Origin: Kribbella pittospori
GTDB lineage: Bacteria > Actinomycetota > Actinomycetes > Propionibacteriales > Kribbellaceae
Assembly (NCBI RefSeq): GCF_004331465.1
Contig: NZ_SJKB01000012.1
Location: 186,001 to 250,000, forward strand
Direction: 5' to 3'
Length of the DNA stretch: 64,000 bases
Shown here: positions 1 through 7,901 of the stretch, piece after piece
Numbering within the stretch: position 1 is the stretch's first letter
How the letters are laid out: every line of letters begins with the position of its first letter
Notes under the pieces: generated by a model
What the model was told of the DNA's origin: nothing
The model's input: only the letters and a program-made list of their open reading frames with translations
Database searches by the model: none
Made by a program: the position numbers and the translations under genes

Positions 1-575
1 CGCTGAGCGACGTACAGATCGGTTCCGGCGCCACGATCATCCGCGCGCACGGGTCGAGCTCGGAGATCGGCGACGGCGCGAACGTCGGACCGTTCGCCTA
101 CCTCCGCCCCGGGACCAAGCTGGGCGTGAAGGCCAAGATCGGGACGTTCGTCGAGACCAAGAACAGCACCATCGGGGACGGCGCCAAGGTGCCGCACCTG
201 TCGTACGCCGGTGACGCGACGATCGGCGAGGGCGCGAACATCGGCGCCGGCACGATCTTCGCCAACTACGACGGCGTCGCGAAGCACCCGACGCAGGTCG
301 GCAAGCACTCGTTCATCGGCAGCAACTCGGTGCTGGTCGCGCCTCGGACCATCGCCGACGGCGCGTACCTGGCCGCCGGCACGGCGCTGACCGAGGACGT
401 CGGCCCGGGCGAGATCGCGGTCGCTCGCGGGCGGCAGCGCAACATCAAGGGCTGGGTCGCGCGCAAGCGCGCCGGCACCAAGACAGCGAAGGCGGCGGAA
501 GAGGCGCTGTCGGCCGATGCCGGACAGGCACCGGCGGATCACGCGGCGTTGAGCGACACTGGCGAGAAGAAGTAA
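1..575 (+). CDS. glmU: GlmU C-terminal part (N-acetyltransferase domain), cut by window start
   Basis: Bifunctional GlmU makes UDP-N-acetylglucosamine for peptidoglycan. Only the C-terminal left-handed beta-helix (glucosamine-1-phosphate acetyltransferase) is present: the frame is open from base 3 and shows hexapeptide repeats, GPFAYLRPGT near the window edge, VPHLSYAGD carrying the catalytic-type His (codon at 195), NIGAGTIFANYDG and IGSNSVLVAPRT. After RGRQRNIKGWV there is a ~40-residue Ala/Lys-rich tail, typical of actinobacterial GlmU. The uridylyltransferase half lies upstream of the window. prs begins 14 bp downstream, the usual actinobacterial order, so the two are probably cotranscribed. 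The sequence match is clear. Confidence 0.96.
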   Translation, partial: LSDVQIGSGATIIRAHGSSSEIGDGANVGPFAYLRPGTKLGVKAKIGTFVETKNSTIGDGAKVPHLSYAGDATIGEGANIGAGTIFANYDGVAKHPTQVGKHSFIGSNSVLVAPRTIADGAYLAAGTALTEDVGPGEIAVARGRQRNIKGWVARKRAGTKTAKAAEEALSADAGQAPADHAALSDTGEKK

Positions 576-589
576 CGGGAGGCCGGGCC

Positions 590-1570
590 ATGAGCGGGAT
601 GAAGCGAACCACCGAGAAGAACCTGATGGTGTTCTCCGGCCGGGCCCATCCCGGTCTGGCCGAGGAGGTCGTCGAGCAGCTCGGCACCGGCCTGGTCCCG
701 ACCGCGGCGTACGACTTCGCCAACGGCGAGATCTACGTCCGGTTCGAGGAGTCGGTCCGGGGCAGCGACGCGTTCGTGATCCAGAGCCACACCTCGCCGA
801 TCAACGAGTGGATCATGGAGCAGCTGATCATGGTCGACGCGCTGAAGCGGGCGTCGGCCAAGCGGATCACTGTGGTGCTGCCGTTCTACGGCTACGCCCG
901 GCAGGACAAGAAGCACCGTGGCCGGGAACCGATCTCGGCCCGGCTGATGGCCGACCTGTTCAAGACCGCCGGCGCGGACCGGCTGATCTGCGTCGACCTG
1001 CACACCTCGCAGATCCAGGGCTTCTTCGACGGCCCGGTGGACCACCTGATGGCGCTGCCGATCCTGAGCGAGTACGTCCGGACCAAGTACGGCGACCAGA
1101 AGCTGGCCGTGGTGTCGCCGGACGCGGGCCGGATCAAGGTGGCCGAGCAGTGGTCGGCCCGGCTGAACAACGCGCCGCTGGCCTTCATCCACAAGACCCG
1201 CGACATCGAGCGGCCGAACGAGACGGTCGCGAACCGGGTCGTCGGTGAGGTCAAGAACCGGGTCTGCATCCTGGTCGACGACATGATCGACACCGCCGGC
1301 ACCATCACCAAGGCCGCCGACGCGCTGTACGCCGAGGGCGCCGCGGGCGTGGTGATCGCCGCGACGCACGCGATCTTGTCCGGCCCGGCGGTGGACCGGT
1401 TGAAGAACTGCCAGGCCAGCGAGGTGATCGTCACCAACACGCTGCCGATCGCCGAGGACCGCCGGTTCGACAAGCTCACCGAACTGTCGATCGCACCCCT
1501 GATCAGCCGAGCCATCCGCGAAGTCTTCGAGGACGGCTCGGTGACCAGCCTGTTCGACGGCCGCGCCTGA
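590..1570 (+). CDS. prs: Ribose-phosphate pyrophosphokinase
   Basis: Cytosolic enzyme that makes PRPP from ribose-5-phosphate and ATP for purine, pyrimidine, histidine, tryptophan and NAD synthesis. The 326-residue length is normal for class I PRPP synthetase. Visible motifs are the catalytic flexible-loop region YGYARQDKKHRGREP near residues 99-113, DLHTSQIQGFF, and the PRPP-binding loop CILVDDMIDTAGT near residues 225-237. The ATG at 590 has GGGAGG about 8 bases upstream. It follows glmU by 14 bp. It converges on the Tat-exported protein gene that follows, with only 3 bp between the stops. Confidence 0.97.
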   Translation: MSGMKRTTEKNLMVFSGRAHPGLAEEVVEQLGTGLVPTAAYDFANGEIYVRFEESVRGSDAFVIQSHTSPINEWIMEQLIMVDALKRASAKRITVVLPFYGYARQDKKHRGREPISARLMADLFKTAGADRLICVDLHTSQIQGFFDGPVDHLMALPILSEYVRTKYGDQKLAVVSPDAGRIKVAEQWSARLNNAPLAFIHKTRDIERPNETVANRVVGEVKNRVCILVDDMIDTAGTITKAADALYAEGAAGVVIAATHAILSGPAVDRLKNCQASEVIVTNTLPIAEDRRFDKLTELSIAPLISRAIREVFEDGSVTSLFDGRA

Positions 1571-1573
1571 CGG

Positions 1574-2047
1574 TCAGGCGTTGATCCGCCGGCCGGACAG
1601 CTTCCCGCTGCCCGACTCCACCACCTGGGTGTCGCTGCCGGGAGCGAACACGGTGAACCGGTAGGTGGCGGTGAGCGTGCCACCGGACACCTTGCCCTTC
1701 AGCCGCACCCGGGCTGTCGGCCCGACGGAGTCCGGCCCCTGCTCGCCCGGGAACCCGGTCCAGAACGTTGCCTGGAACCACTTGCCGTGCCGCGACCAGG
1801 TCCCGGTGAACGGCGGTCCGGCCGGGCTGATGTCGTGGGTCACGATCACGCCGCCGTCGGCGAAACTCACCACCACCCGGATCTTGTCGGGCGTGCCGTC
1901 GTCCTGCCGCACGCACATCCAACTGCCGAGCAACCCGTTGTCGGCCATGGCCGGCGTTGCCGTCGCCAGTCCGGCGATCGCCACACCACCCGCCGCGATA
2001 CCCGCACCCCTCAGCGCCTGGCGGCGCCCCATTGCGTTCTCACCCAT
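1574..2047 (-). CDS. Tat-exported protein of unknown function
   Basis: A 157-residue protein. The first ~34 residues form a twin-arginine signal: Arg-Arg at residues 8-9 (GRRQALRG), an Ala/Gly-rich hydrophobic stretch and a likely cut after ATPAMA. The mature part is about 120 residues, is rich in beta-prone stretches (GTWSRHGKWFQATFWTG, ATYRFTVF) and resembles small secreted beta-barrel proteins, but I do not recognise a family. The ATG at 2047 is preferred over an in-frame start at 2098 because GGGAGGGGACTCC lies just before it and the Tat motif then sits at the N-terminus. The gene is convergent with prs. Function is unknown. Confidence 0.75.
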   Translation of the reverse strand: MGENAMGRRQALRGAGIAAGGVAIAGLATATPAMADNGLLGSWMCVRQDDGTPDKIRVVVSFADGGVIVTHDISPAGPPFTGTWSRHGKWFQATFWTGFPGEQGPDSVGPTARVRLKGKVSGGTLTATYRFTVFAPGSDTQVVESGSGKLSGRRINA

Positions 2048-2161
2048 TGGAGTCCCCTCCCCAGAGATCCGCTGTTCCTTCCACGCTGCACCCGGCACCG
2101 GTCTATGACAACGGTTCGGCAGGCCTGACGACGAGGGGTAGCGCGCCGCCTCCTCGCTGTA

Positions 2162-2842
2162 CTAAACGGCAGCGGCACGACGCCACGCGTAGTAGGCGAT
2201 CGCAATCGCACCGGCAGCCATCGGGATCTGCACGGTCAGCCCGATCCATCCGTTGCCTGGGACGACGAAGCTGATCACGACGAACAGCACCAGCACCGGG
2301 ACCCAGCGGGGTACGGCGTGCGACCGCCACAGCCCGACGACCTGGACGACGGTGCCGAGGGCAGCCAGCAGTGCGCCGCCGAGCATCGGCCCGAACAGGT
2401 GCAGCAGGTCGTCGTTGGCGGCGACCATGACCGGCGTACCGGCTGTGGCGTCCACTCCGGTGGCGACGTAGTACGCCGCGGCGAGCCCGCCGACACCGAC
2501 TGCTTGGAACGCGATGCCGATCCACATCATCAGTCCGCCCGCGGTGGCCCAAGCGGCCCCTCGGGCGCGGACGAGGTAGGCGGTGAGGAACGCCTGGGCC
2601 GGCACACCCAGCAGCGCGCCCACCGCGAGGAGCACCAGCAGTCCCCACCAGCGGTCCCGTAGCGGCTGGATGTCGGTATAGGCGTAGGTCTCGCCGCCGG
2701 CGGCCGGGTCGGGCCACAGCACACCGCCAGGCATCGCGATGAGGTTGCTGATGGTGAGCACCAGGCCGACGAGGCCGATACGGCGGCGGAGTACTGGTGA
2801 GGCTGCCGGAGCGATATCCGGGCGGACTGTTTCGGTGGACAT
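2162..2842 (-). CDS. Multi-pass membrane protein, function unknown
   Basis: A 226-residue, strongly hydrophobic protein with about six membrane segments. The first follows an Arg-rich stretch (LRRRIGLVGLVLTISNLIA); others include WWGLLVLLAVGALLGV, GLMMWIGIAFQAVGVGGLAA and AAGAIAIAYYAW near the C-terminus. No catalytic motif is visible. The ATG at 2842 has AGGGGG 5 bases upstream and is chosen over an in-frame start at 2905, which would add a hydrophilic Arg/Pro-rich tail. It is transcribed away from the histidine kinase gene (start 2979), so the 136 bp between them should contain divergent promoters. It could belong to the same response as that two-component system, but only the position suggests this. 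Confidence 0.75.
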   Translation of the reverse strand: MSTETVRPDIAPAASPVLRRRIGLVGLVLTISNLIAMPGGVLWPDPAAGGETYAYTDIQPLRDRWWGLLVLLAVGALLGVPAQAFLTAYLVRARGAAWATAGGLMMWIGIAFQAVGVGGLAAAYYVATGVDATAGTPVMVAANDDLLHLFGPMLGGALLAALGTVVQVVGLWRSHAVPRWVPVLVLFVVISFVVPGNGWIGLTVQIPMAAGAIAIAYYAWRRAAAV

Positions 2843-2978
2843 GCGGACCCCCTGCGAGAGAAATCGGACAGTTCCAGCGAACGTCCGGGGCCTGGGGTGA
2901 CACATCGGAGCGGGTACGGACCCTGGCCTCCGTGCTGGCTCGGAGCCGTCCGGCGGTCCGCAGCCTTACTCTGACGAC

Positions 2979-4946
2979 ATGCGGTGGCCGCGGTGGGTCG
3001 CGCTCGGTACCTTCCTGCTCGTCCTGACGATGGTGGCGGGGAGCTCCTGGCTGCTGATCGTGTACCGCACCGGTCCGCACACGGTCCGGAACTTCGTCGG
3101 CCTGGCCGCGATCGGGACCGCGATCGCCGTTCTCGGACTCGCGGTCAGCCGGCGTGAACCGATCAACCCGGTCGGGGCGATCCTCGGCTGGATGGGCGCG
3201 ATCGCGGTCTTCCTGACCGGACGCGATGTCTACTACAACGCCGTGGTCCACGATCCCGGCCGGCTGCCGTTGGACACTCAGGTCGTCGCCTGGCTCGAGG
3301 AGAGCGGCTGGTGGCTGCTGGTCGCGGTCGCGTTCCTGCTGCTCTACTTCCCGACCGGGCACCTGGTGAGCCGTAGATGGAGGCCGGTCCCGCCGGCCTT
3401 GCTGCTGCTCGGTGTGGGACAACAAGTCTTCGGTGTCTTCGCTGCAGAGCCCTTCCTGCCACCTCTGCAGGACCTGCCCCGACCGTACGAACCGCTGTCC
3501 GGAGTACTGCGGATCGTCAGCGACGTGGTGTTCTTCGGCTTCCTGGCCGTGTGCCTGGCCACCGCGGTCGCCGTGCTGATCCGGGCCCGCCGGCCGACCG
3601 GCAAGGAGCGTGCGCAGCTCAAGTGGCTGTCACTGGCCGGACTGGCCGCTGTGCTCTACCCGGTGGTCTGCGGAGCCGAGATCGTCGTCACCGGACACAC
3701 CGGCATCGTCGCGACGGTCTTCGGCATCGTCGCGCTGGTCAGCCTCCCGGCGTCTGTCGCGGTCGCGATGCTCCGGCACGACCTGTACGACGTCGACCGG
3801 GTGCTGGCCGACACCGTCACCTACGGCATCGCCACGGTCGTCCTTCTCGGCATGTACGCCGTGGCCGCGGGCGCACTGGGCCTCGTACTCGGCCGCGACT
3901 CTGCGGTGGTTGCGGCGGCCGCGACCGCGGTCTGCGCGCTGGCGTTGTCTCCACTGCGCTCTCGCTTGCAGCGCTCGGTGGACCGGCGGCTCTACCCGCC
4001 GCGTCGTGCTGCTCTGCTGGCGATCGAGGACCTGCAGCGGCGGATCCACACCGAGCAGGCGCAGCCGGAGGAGCTGGAGTCCGCACTGCGCACCGCACTG
4101 CGCGATCCGGCGCTGCGGGTGGGTCTGCTCGTCCCCGGAGCATCCGGCTTCGTCGATGCGGCGGGTACGCCGGTCAGCGGACCACAGCTGGTTCCGGTGA
4201 CGCTGGGTGGTGCGCAGATCGGCGTACTGGCGTCTGAGGCGACCAGTCCCGCCGTACTGAAGGCTGTGGCGGCTGGGGCAGCCAGTCTGGTCGAGGTGAC
4301 GCGGTTGCGGGCCGAGTTGGCTGGTGCGTTGCGTGAGGTCGCGGCGAGCCGGGCGCGGCTGGTGCAGGCGGGCGATGCTGAGCGGCGGCGGCTTGAGCGG
4401 GATCTGCACGACGGGGCGCAACAACGGCTGGTGTCGCTGGGCATGGCACTGCGGTTGGCGCAGCGGCATCTGGACGACGGATCGGTCGATGTCGACGGGC
4501 TGCTCGATCAGGGAGTCGCGGAGCTGACCACAGCGGTCGCCGAGTTGCGGCAGATCGCGCACGGGCTGCGTCCGGGGAGCCTCGACGACGGGTTGCACGC
4601 GGCCTTGAGCGCGATCACGCAATCGCTGCCGATCCCGGTCCGGCTGCAGATCCCGTCCGACCTGCCCGAGGAGTTGGCCACCACGGCGTACTTCGTGGCA
4701 GCGGAGGCCGTGACGAACGCCGCGAAGTACGCGAACGCGACGTCGATCGCGGTTCGGGTGGCGCGGTCGACCGGCGAGGTGCGGGTGCGGATCGAGGACA
4801 ACGGGTGTGGGGGAGCGGCACCTCGGCCGGGTTCGGGACTGAGTGGACTGCTCGATCGGGTCGCGGCGGTCGGCGGGTCGCTGGAGCTGCGGAGTCCTGT
4901 TGGCAGCGGTACGACGGTTGAGGCGGTGCTGCCATGCGGATCGTGA
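2979..4946 (+). CDS. Membrane sensor histidine kinase (NarL-type HisKA_3 family)
   Basis: A 655-residue sensor kinase. The N-terminal ~300 residues hold many membrane segments (for example WVALGTFLLVLTMVAG and WWLLVAVAFLLLYFPTG), so the sensor is probably in the membrane. A linker/GAF-like region follows, then a HisKA_3 dimerisation domain with the phospho-acceptor His at residue 477 in RDLHDGAQQR, and a C-terminal ATPase domain with the N-box around AAEAVTNAAKYA and the G-box DNGCGG...GSGLSGL. The response-regulator gene overlaps its last 13 bp, so the pair is translationally coupled. The ligand is unknown. The ATG at 2979 lacks a strong ribosome site, so the mRNA may be nearly leaderless. 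Confidence 0.92.
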   Translation: MRWPRWVALGTFLLVLTMVAGSSWLLIVYRTGPHTVRNFVGLAAIGTAIAVLGLAVSRREPINPVGAILGWMGAIAVFLTGRDVYYNAVVHDPGRLPLDTQVVAWLEESGWWLLVAVAFLLLYFPTGHLVSRRWRPVPPALLLLGVGQQVFGVFAAEPFLPPLQDLPRPYEPLSGVLRIVSDVVFFGFLAVCLATAVAVLIRARRPTGKERAQLKWLSLAGLAAVLYPVVCGAEIVVTGHTGIVATVFGIVALVSLPASVAVAMLRHDLYDVDRVLADTVTYGIATVVLLGMYAVAAGALGLVLGRDSAVVAAAATAVCALALSPLRSRLQRSVDRRLYPPRRAALLAIEDLQRRIHTEQAQPEELESALRTALRDPALRVGLLVPGASGFVDAAGTPVSGPQLVPVTLGGAQIGVLASEATSPAVLKAVAAGAASLVEVTRLRAELAGALREVAASRARLVQAGDAERRRLERDLHDGAQQRLVSLGMALRLAQRHLDDGSVDVDGLLDQGVAELTTAVAELRQIAHGLRPGSLDDGLHAALSAITQSLPIPVRLQIPSDLPEELATTAYFVAAEAVTNAAKYANATSIAVRVARSTGEVRVRIEDNGCGGAAPRPGSGLSGLLDRVAAVGGSLELRSPVGSGTTVEAVLPCGS

Positions 4947-5575
4947 TCGGAGAGGACTCGGCGTTGTTCCGGGAGGGGCTGGCGCGGTTGCTGGCCGACG
5001 CCGGGCACGAGATCGCCGGCCTGGCCGTGGACGCACCCAGTCTGCTGACCACAGTCGCCGAGACGACGCCGGACCTCGCGGTCATCGACATCCGGATGCC
5101 GCCGGACCACACCGACGACGGTGCACGCGCCGCCCGCCGGCTCCGGATGCAGAACCCCGAGCTGGGCATCGTGCTGCTGTCTCAGCACGTCGAGACCCGG
5201 CACTCCGTCGAGCTCGTCGCGACGGGCCGCTTCGGTTATCTGCTGAAGGACCGCGTGCTCGCGGTGGATCAGTTCCTCGACGCGTTGGACCGGGTCGCGT
5301 CCGGCGGATCGGCGCTCGACCCCGAGGTGGTCGCCCGGTTGATCGGACGCCAGCGCGCCGACGACCGGCTCGCGCCGCTGACCCCGCGTGAGCGCGAGGT
5401 GCTCGCGTTGATGGCCGAGGGATGCACCAACGTCGGCATCGGTCGCCGCCTGTTCCTGACCGAGCGAACCGTGGAGACGCACATCGGCAGCATCATGGCG
5501 AAGCTCGGGCTGATCACCAACGACGAACAGCACCGCCGGGTGCTCGCCGTACTGGCCTATCTTGGTGGGCACTGA
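4934..5575 (+). CDS. Response regulator, NarL/LuxR type
   Basis: A 213-residue partner of the kinase upstream. The receiver domain (about 1-120) has the acidic pocket E7-D8, the phospho-acceptor Asp52 in VIDIRMP and the conserved Lys in LLKD. The C-terminal LuxR-type helix-turn-helix starts at LTPREREVLALMAEG and includes RLFLTERTVETHI. It binds DNA as a phosphorylated dimer in this family; its targets are not visible here. The ATG lies inside the kinase reading frame (13 bp overlap), which indicates coupled translation. The DUF1932 dehydrogenase gene follows in the same orientation after 23 bp and could be cotranscribed. Confidence 0.93.
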   Translation: MRIVIGEDSALFREGLARLLADAGHEIAGLAVDAPSLLTTVAETTPDLAVIDIRMPPDHTDDGARAARRLRMQNPELGIVLLSQHVETRHSVELVATGRFGYLLKDRVLAVDQFLDALDRVASGGSALDPEVVARLIGRQRADDRLAPLTPREREVLALMAEGCTNVGIGRRLFLTERTVETHIGSIMAKLGLITNDEQHRRVLAVLAYLGGH

Positions 5576-5598
5576 CCGCTCTCCCAGAGGACTGGCCC

Positions 5599-6360
5599 AT
5601 GCGAATCGCTGTCTTCCATCCCGGTGCGATGGGCTCGAAACTCGCGGCCCAGTTGGTCGCTGCCGGGCACGAGGTGCACTGGGTGCCGGAGGGACGGAGC
5701 GAGGCTTCCGCTGCGCGCGCCGCAGAAGCCGGCCTGATCGGTACGCCGTTCGCCGATGCAGTGGGTGAGGCCGAAGTGGTGCTCTGCTCGAGCGCTCCCC
5801 AAGGCGCGGTGGACATCGCCAAGCAGGTCGGCAGTGCGGGCTTCGGCGGTCTCTACATCGAGGCGAACCCGCTGTCGCCGATGTCATTGCGCGAGGCGCA
5901 GTCCGCCGTGCCGGAGGCGACGTTCGTGGACGCCGGTGTGGTTGGCCCACCGCCGACCGGTGGACCGAGTCCGACACATCTGATGCTGTCCGGTGCTGCT
6001 GCTGATCAAGCGGCCACGCTGTGGGCCGGTACTGCGGTCACCGCAATGGTGGTCGGCGCGGAGCCAGGTGCAGCCAGCGCAGCCAAGTCGTCGTACGCCC
6101 TCTACAACAAAGGCAAGGCAGCGCTCGCGGTGCTGGCCTTCCAGTTGGCCGAGAAGCACGGTGTCACGGAGGCACTGACGGCGCAGCAGGTCCGCGCGGA
6201 CGCGGGCTCGCTCAAGGACCCCGGGCTACCGGAGCAGTTGCGGAGCGTCGCCTGGCGCTGGGGACCCGAGTTCGACGAACTCGCTGCGACGCTGGACGCC
6301 GCCGGTCTCGAAGGCGATGCGGCCCGAGCACTCCGTCAGGTCTGGACCAACCTCACTTAA
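5599..6360 (+). CDS. NAD(P)-binding dehydrogenase with DUF1932 C-terminal domain
   Basis: A 253-residue protein of the 6-phosphogluconate/beta-hydroxyacid dehydrogenase superfamily. The Rossmann fold starts at once (MRIAVFHPGAMGSKLAAQL, a GxxxMG version of the glycine-rich loop). The C-terminal helical DUF1932 domain holds AAKSSYALYNKGKAA, where the Lys sits in the place of the superfamily's catalytic lysine. The substrate is unknown. The ATG at 5599 has AGAGGAC upstream and the Rossmann motif begins immediately after it; an open frame further upstream only overlaps the regulator gene. The 268 bp after the stop form the rplY leader. Confidence 0.85.
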   Translation: MRIAVFHPGAMGSKLAAQLVAAGHEVHWVPEGRSEASAARAAEAGLIGTPFADAVGEAEVVLCSSAPQGAVDIAKQVGSAGFGGLYIEANPLSPMSLREAQSAVPEATFVDAGVVGPPPTGGPSPTHLMLSGAAADQAATLWAGTAVTAMVVGAEPGAASAAKSSYALYNKGKAALAVLAFQLAEKHGVTEALTAQQVRADAGSLKDPGLPEQLRSVAWRWGPEFDELAATLDAAGLEGDAARALRQVWTNLT

Positions 6361-6628
6361 GCCTTCGGAAAAGGGTCACCGGGAGTGGTGGCGGAGTCGG
6401 AGCAAAGTGCCTGGGGGAACGGATTTCCCGTCTGGGCGCAGTGGTGGGTAGACTGTTTTGGTTGCCTCGGCGAGGGACGCCCCCCGAGAACTGTTGGGCG
6501 CGGCTCCGTGATCGACGCGGTGGTTCGTTGCCTGACGCCTTCTCCGGGGTCACAAAGCGCCCGCTGAGGCCGCAGCCGAGTTCCACCTAGTCAACTGATC
6601 ACCGCAACGCATTTGAGGAGTTCATCTC
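6361..6628 (+). promoter_or_regulatory. Promoter and long 5' leader of rplY
   Basis: There is no reading frame of note in this 268 bp gap. A good -10 hexamer, TAGACT, lies at 6449-6454, with only a weak TTTCCC-like -35 about 19 bases upstream. Transcription from it would give a leader of roughly 165 nt before the GTG of rplY. The leader is rich in self-complementary stretches (for example CTCGG near 6466 and CCGAG near 6484) and ends in a clear GAGGAG ribosome site at 6615-6620. An RNA structure that lets L25 or another factor control translation is possible, but only inferred. Confidence 0.4.
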
Positions 6629-7282
6629 GTGGCCGAGGTCAAGATCCAAGCCGAAGCGCGCACGGAGTTCGGCAAGGGTGCTGCCCGCCGAATCCGCCGG
6701 GACAACAAGGTTCCCGCCGTCCTGTACGGCCACGGCAGTGACCCGGTGCACATCACGCTGCCCGGTCACGACACCATGCTGGCCCTGAAGACGGCCAACG
6801 CCCTGCTGCTGATCGAGGTCGCCGGTGGCGAGAGCCACCTGGCGCTGCCGAAGCAGGTTCAGCGCGACCCGATCAAGGGCTTCATCGAGCACGTCGACCT
6901 GGTCATGGTCCGGCGCGGTGAGAAGGTCCAGGTCGACATCGCCGTGCACCTCGAGGGCGAGGCCGTCAGCGACACGCTGGTCGTGCTGGAGCAGCCGAGC
7001 GTGCTGGTCGAGGCCGAGGCGACCCACATCCCCGACGGGGTCACCGTCTCCATCGAGGGCCTCGATGTCGGCGCCCAGATCCACGCCTCCGACCTGCCGC
7101 TGCCGGCCGGTACGACGCTGGCGATCGAGCCCGACACCCTGATCGTGAACATCACCCAGGCGCAGACCGCCGAGCAGCTCGACGCCGAGCTGGCCGACGC
7201 CGAGGCCGAGGCCGGTATCGAGCGCGACGAGCCGGAGGCCCCGGCCGAGACCGAGGAGCCCGTCTCCGCTGCCGCGGAGTAA
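6629..7282 (+). CDS. rplY: 50S ribosomal protein L25 / general stress protein Ctc
   Basis: A 217-residue long-form L25 (TL5/Ctc type). The N-terminal L25 beta-barrel binds 5S rRNA: TEFGKGAARRIRRDNKVPAV then LYGHGSDPVHI, the family signature. The following TL5 C-terminal domain runs through residue ~185, and an acidic Glu/Ala tail ends the protein (AEAEAGIERDEPEAPAE). The GTG at 6629 has GAGGAG 8 bases upstream. pth begins 43 bp downstream, and the rplY-pth order is conserved in actinobacteria, so they probably share a transcript. Confidence 0.96.
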   Translation: MAEVKIQAEARTEFGKGAARRIRRDNKVPAVLYGHGSDPVHITLPGHDTMLALKTANALLLIEVAGGESHLALPKQVQRDPIKGFIEHVDLVMVRRGEKVQVDIAVHLEGEAVSDTLVVLEQPSVLVEAEATHIPDGVTVSIEGLDVGAQIHASDLPLPAGTTLAIEPDTLIVNITQAQTAEQLDAELADAEAEAGIERDEPEAPAETEEPVSAAAE

Positions 7283-7325
7283 GGTCCTCACTGCACACAG
7301 CAAGATTTCTGGAGGGCCGGGATCC

Positions 7326-7901
7326 GTGGCGGACGACGTGTGGTTGGTCGTCGGACTGGGGAATCCCGGCCCTTCGTATGCGCGCACCCGGCACAACATC
7401 GGTCACCTGGTGGCCGACGAGCTGGCCGCCCGGACCGGCGGCAAGTGGAAGCAGCACAAGCAGGTCAAGTCCGAGGTGATCGAGACCCGGATCAGCGGGA
7501 TCCGGACCGTGCTGGCCAGACCCCGGTCGTACACGAACGAGTCCGGTGGGCCGGTGTCCGGGCTGCTGAAGTTCTTCAAGGTCGAGCCGGCCAACCTGGT
7601 CGTGGTCCACGACGAGCTGGACATCGACTTCGGCGTACTGCGGTGCAAGTTCGGCGGTGGGGACAACGGGCACAACGGACTGAAGTCGATCCGGAAATCG
7701 CTTGGCACCGGTGAGTACTATCGAGTCCGGTTCGGTGTGGGTCGTCCGCCGGGCCGGCAGAACCCCGCCGACTTCGTCCTGAACGAGTTCTCCTCGACCG
7801 AACGCAAGGACCTCCCCTTCGCGGTCGACCGGACCGCGGACGCGGTCGAGTCGCTGCTCACCGACGGCCTCGATGTAACCCAAGGGCGGTATAACTCGTG
7901 A
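7326..7901 (+). CDS. pth: Peptidyl-tRNA hydrolase
   Basis: A 191-residue enzyme that releases peptides from peptidyl-tRNA dropped by stalled ribosomes. It shows the full bacterial Pth signature: VVGLGNPGPSYARTRHNIGH with Asn13 and catalytic His23, then PRSYTNESGGPV, VVHDELDIDFG and GGGDNGHNGLKSI. Its length is normal. The GTG at 7326 has GGAGGG upstream. Its stop overlaps the GTG of mfd by 4 bp (GTGA), so mfd is translationally coupled to it. Confidence 0.97.
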   Translation: MADDVWLVVGLGNPGPSYARTRHNIGHLVADELAARTGGKWKQHKQVKSEVIETRISGIRTVLARPRSYTNESGGPVSGLLKFFKVEPANLVVVHDELDIDFGVLRCKFGGGDNGHNGLKSIRKSLGTGEYYRVRFGVGRPPGRQNPADFVLNEFSSTERKDLPFAVDRTADAVESLLTDGLDVTQGRYNS

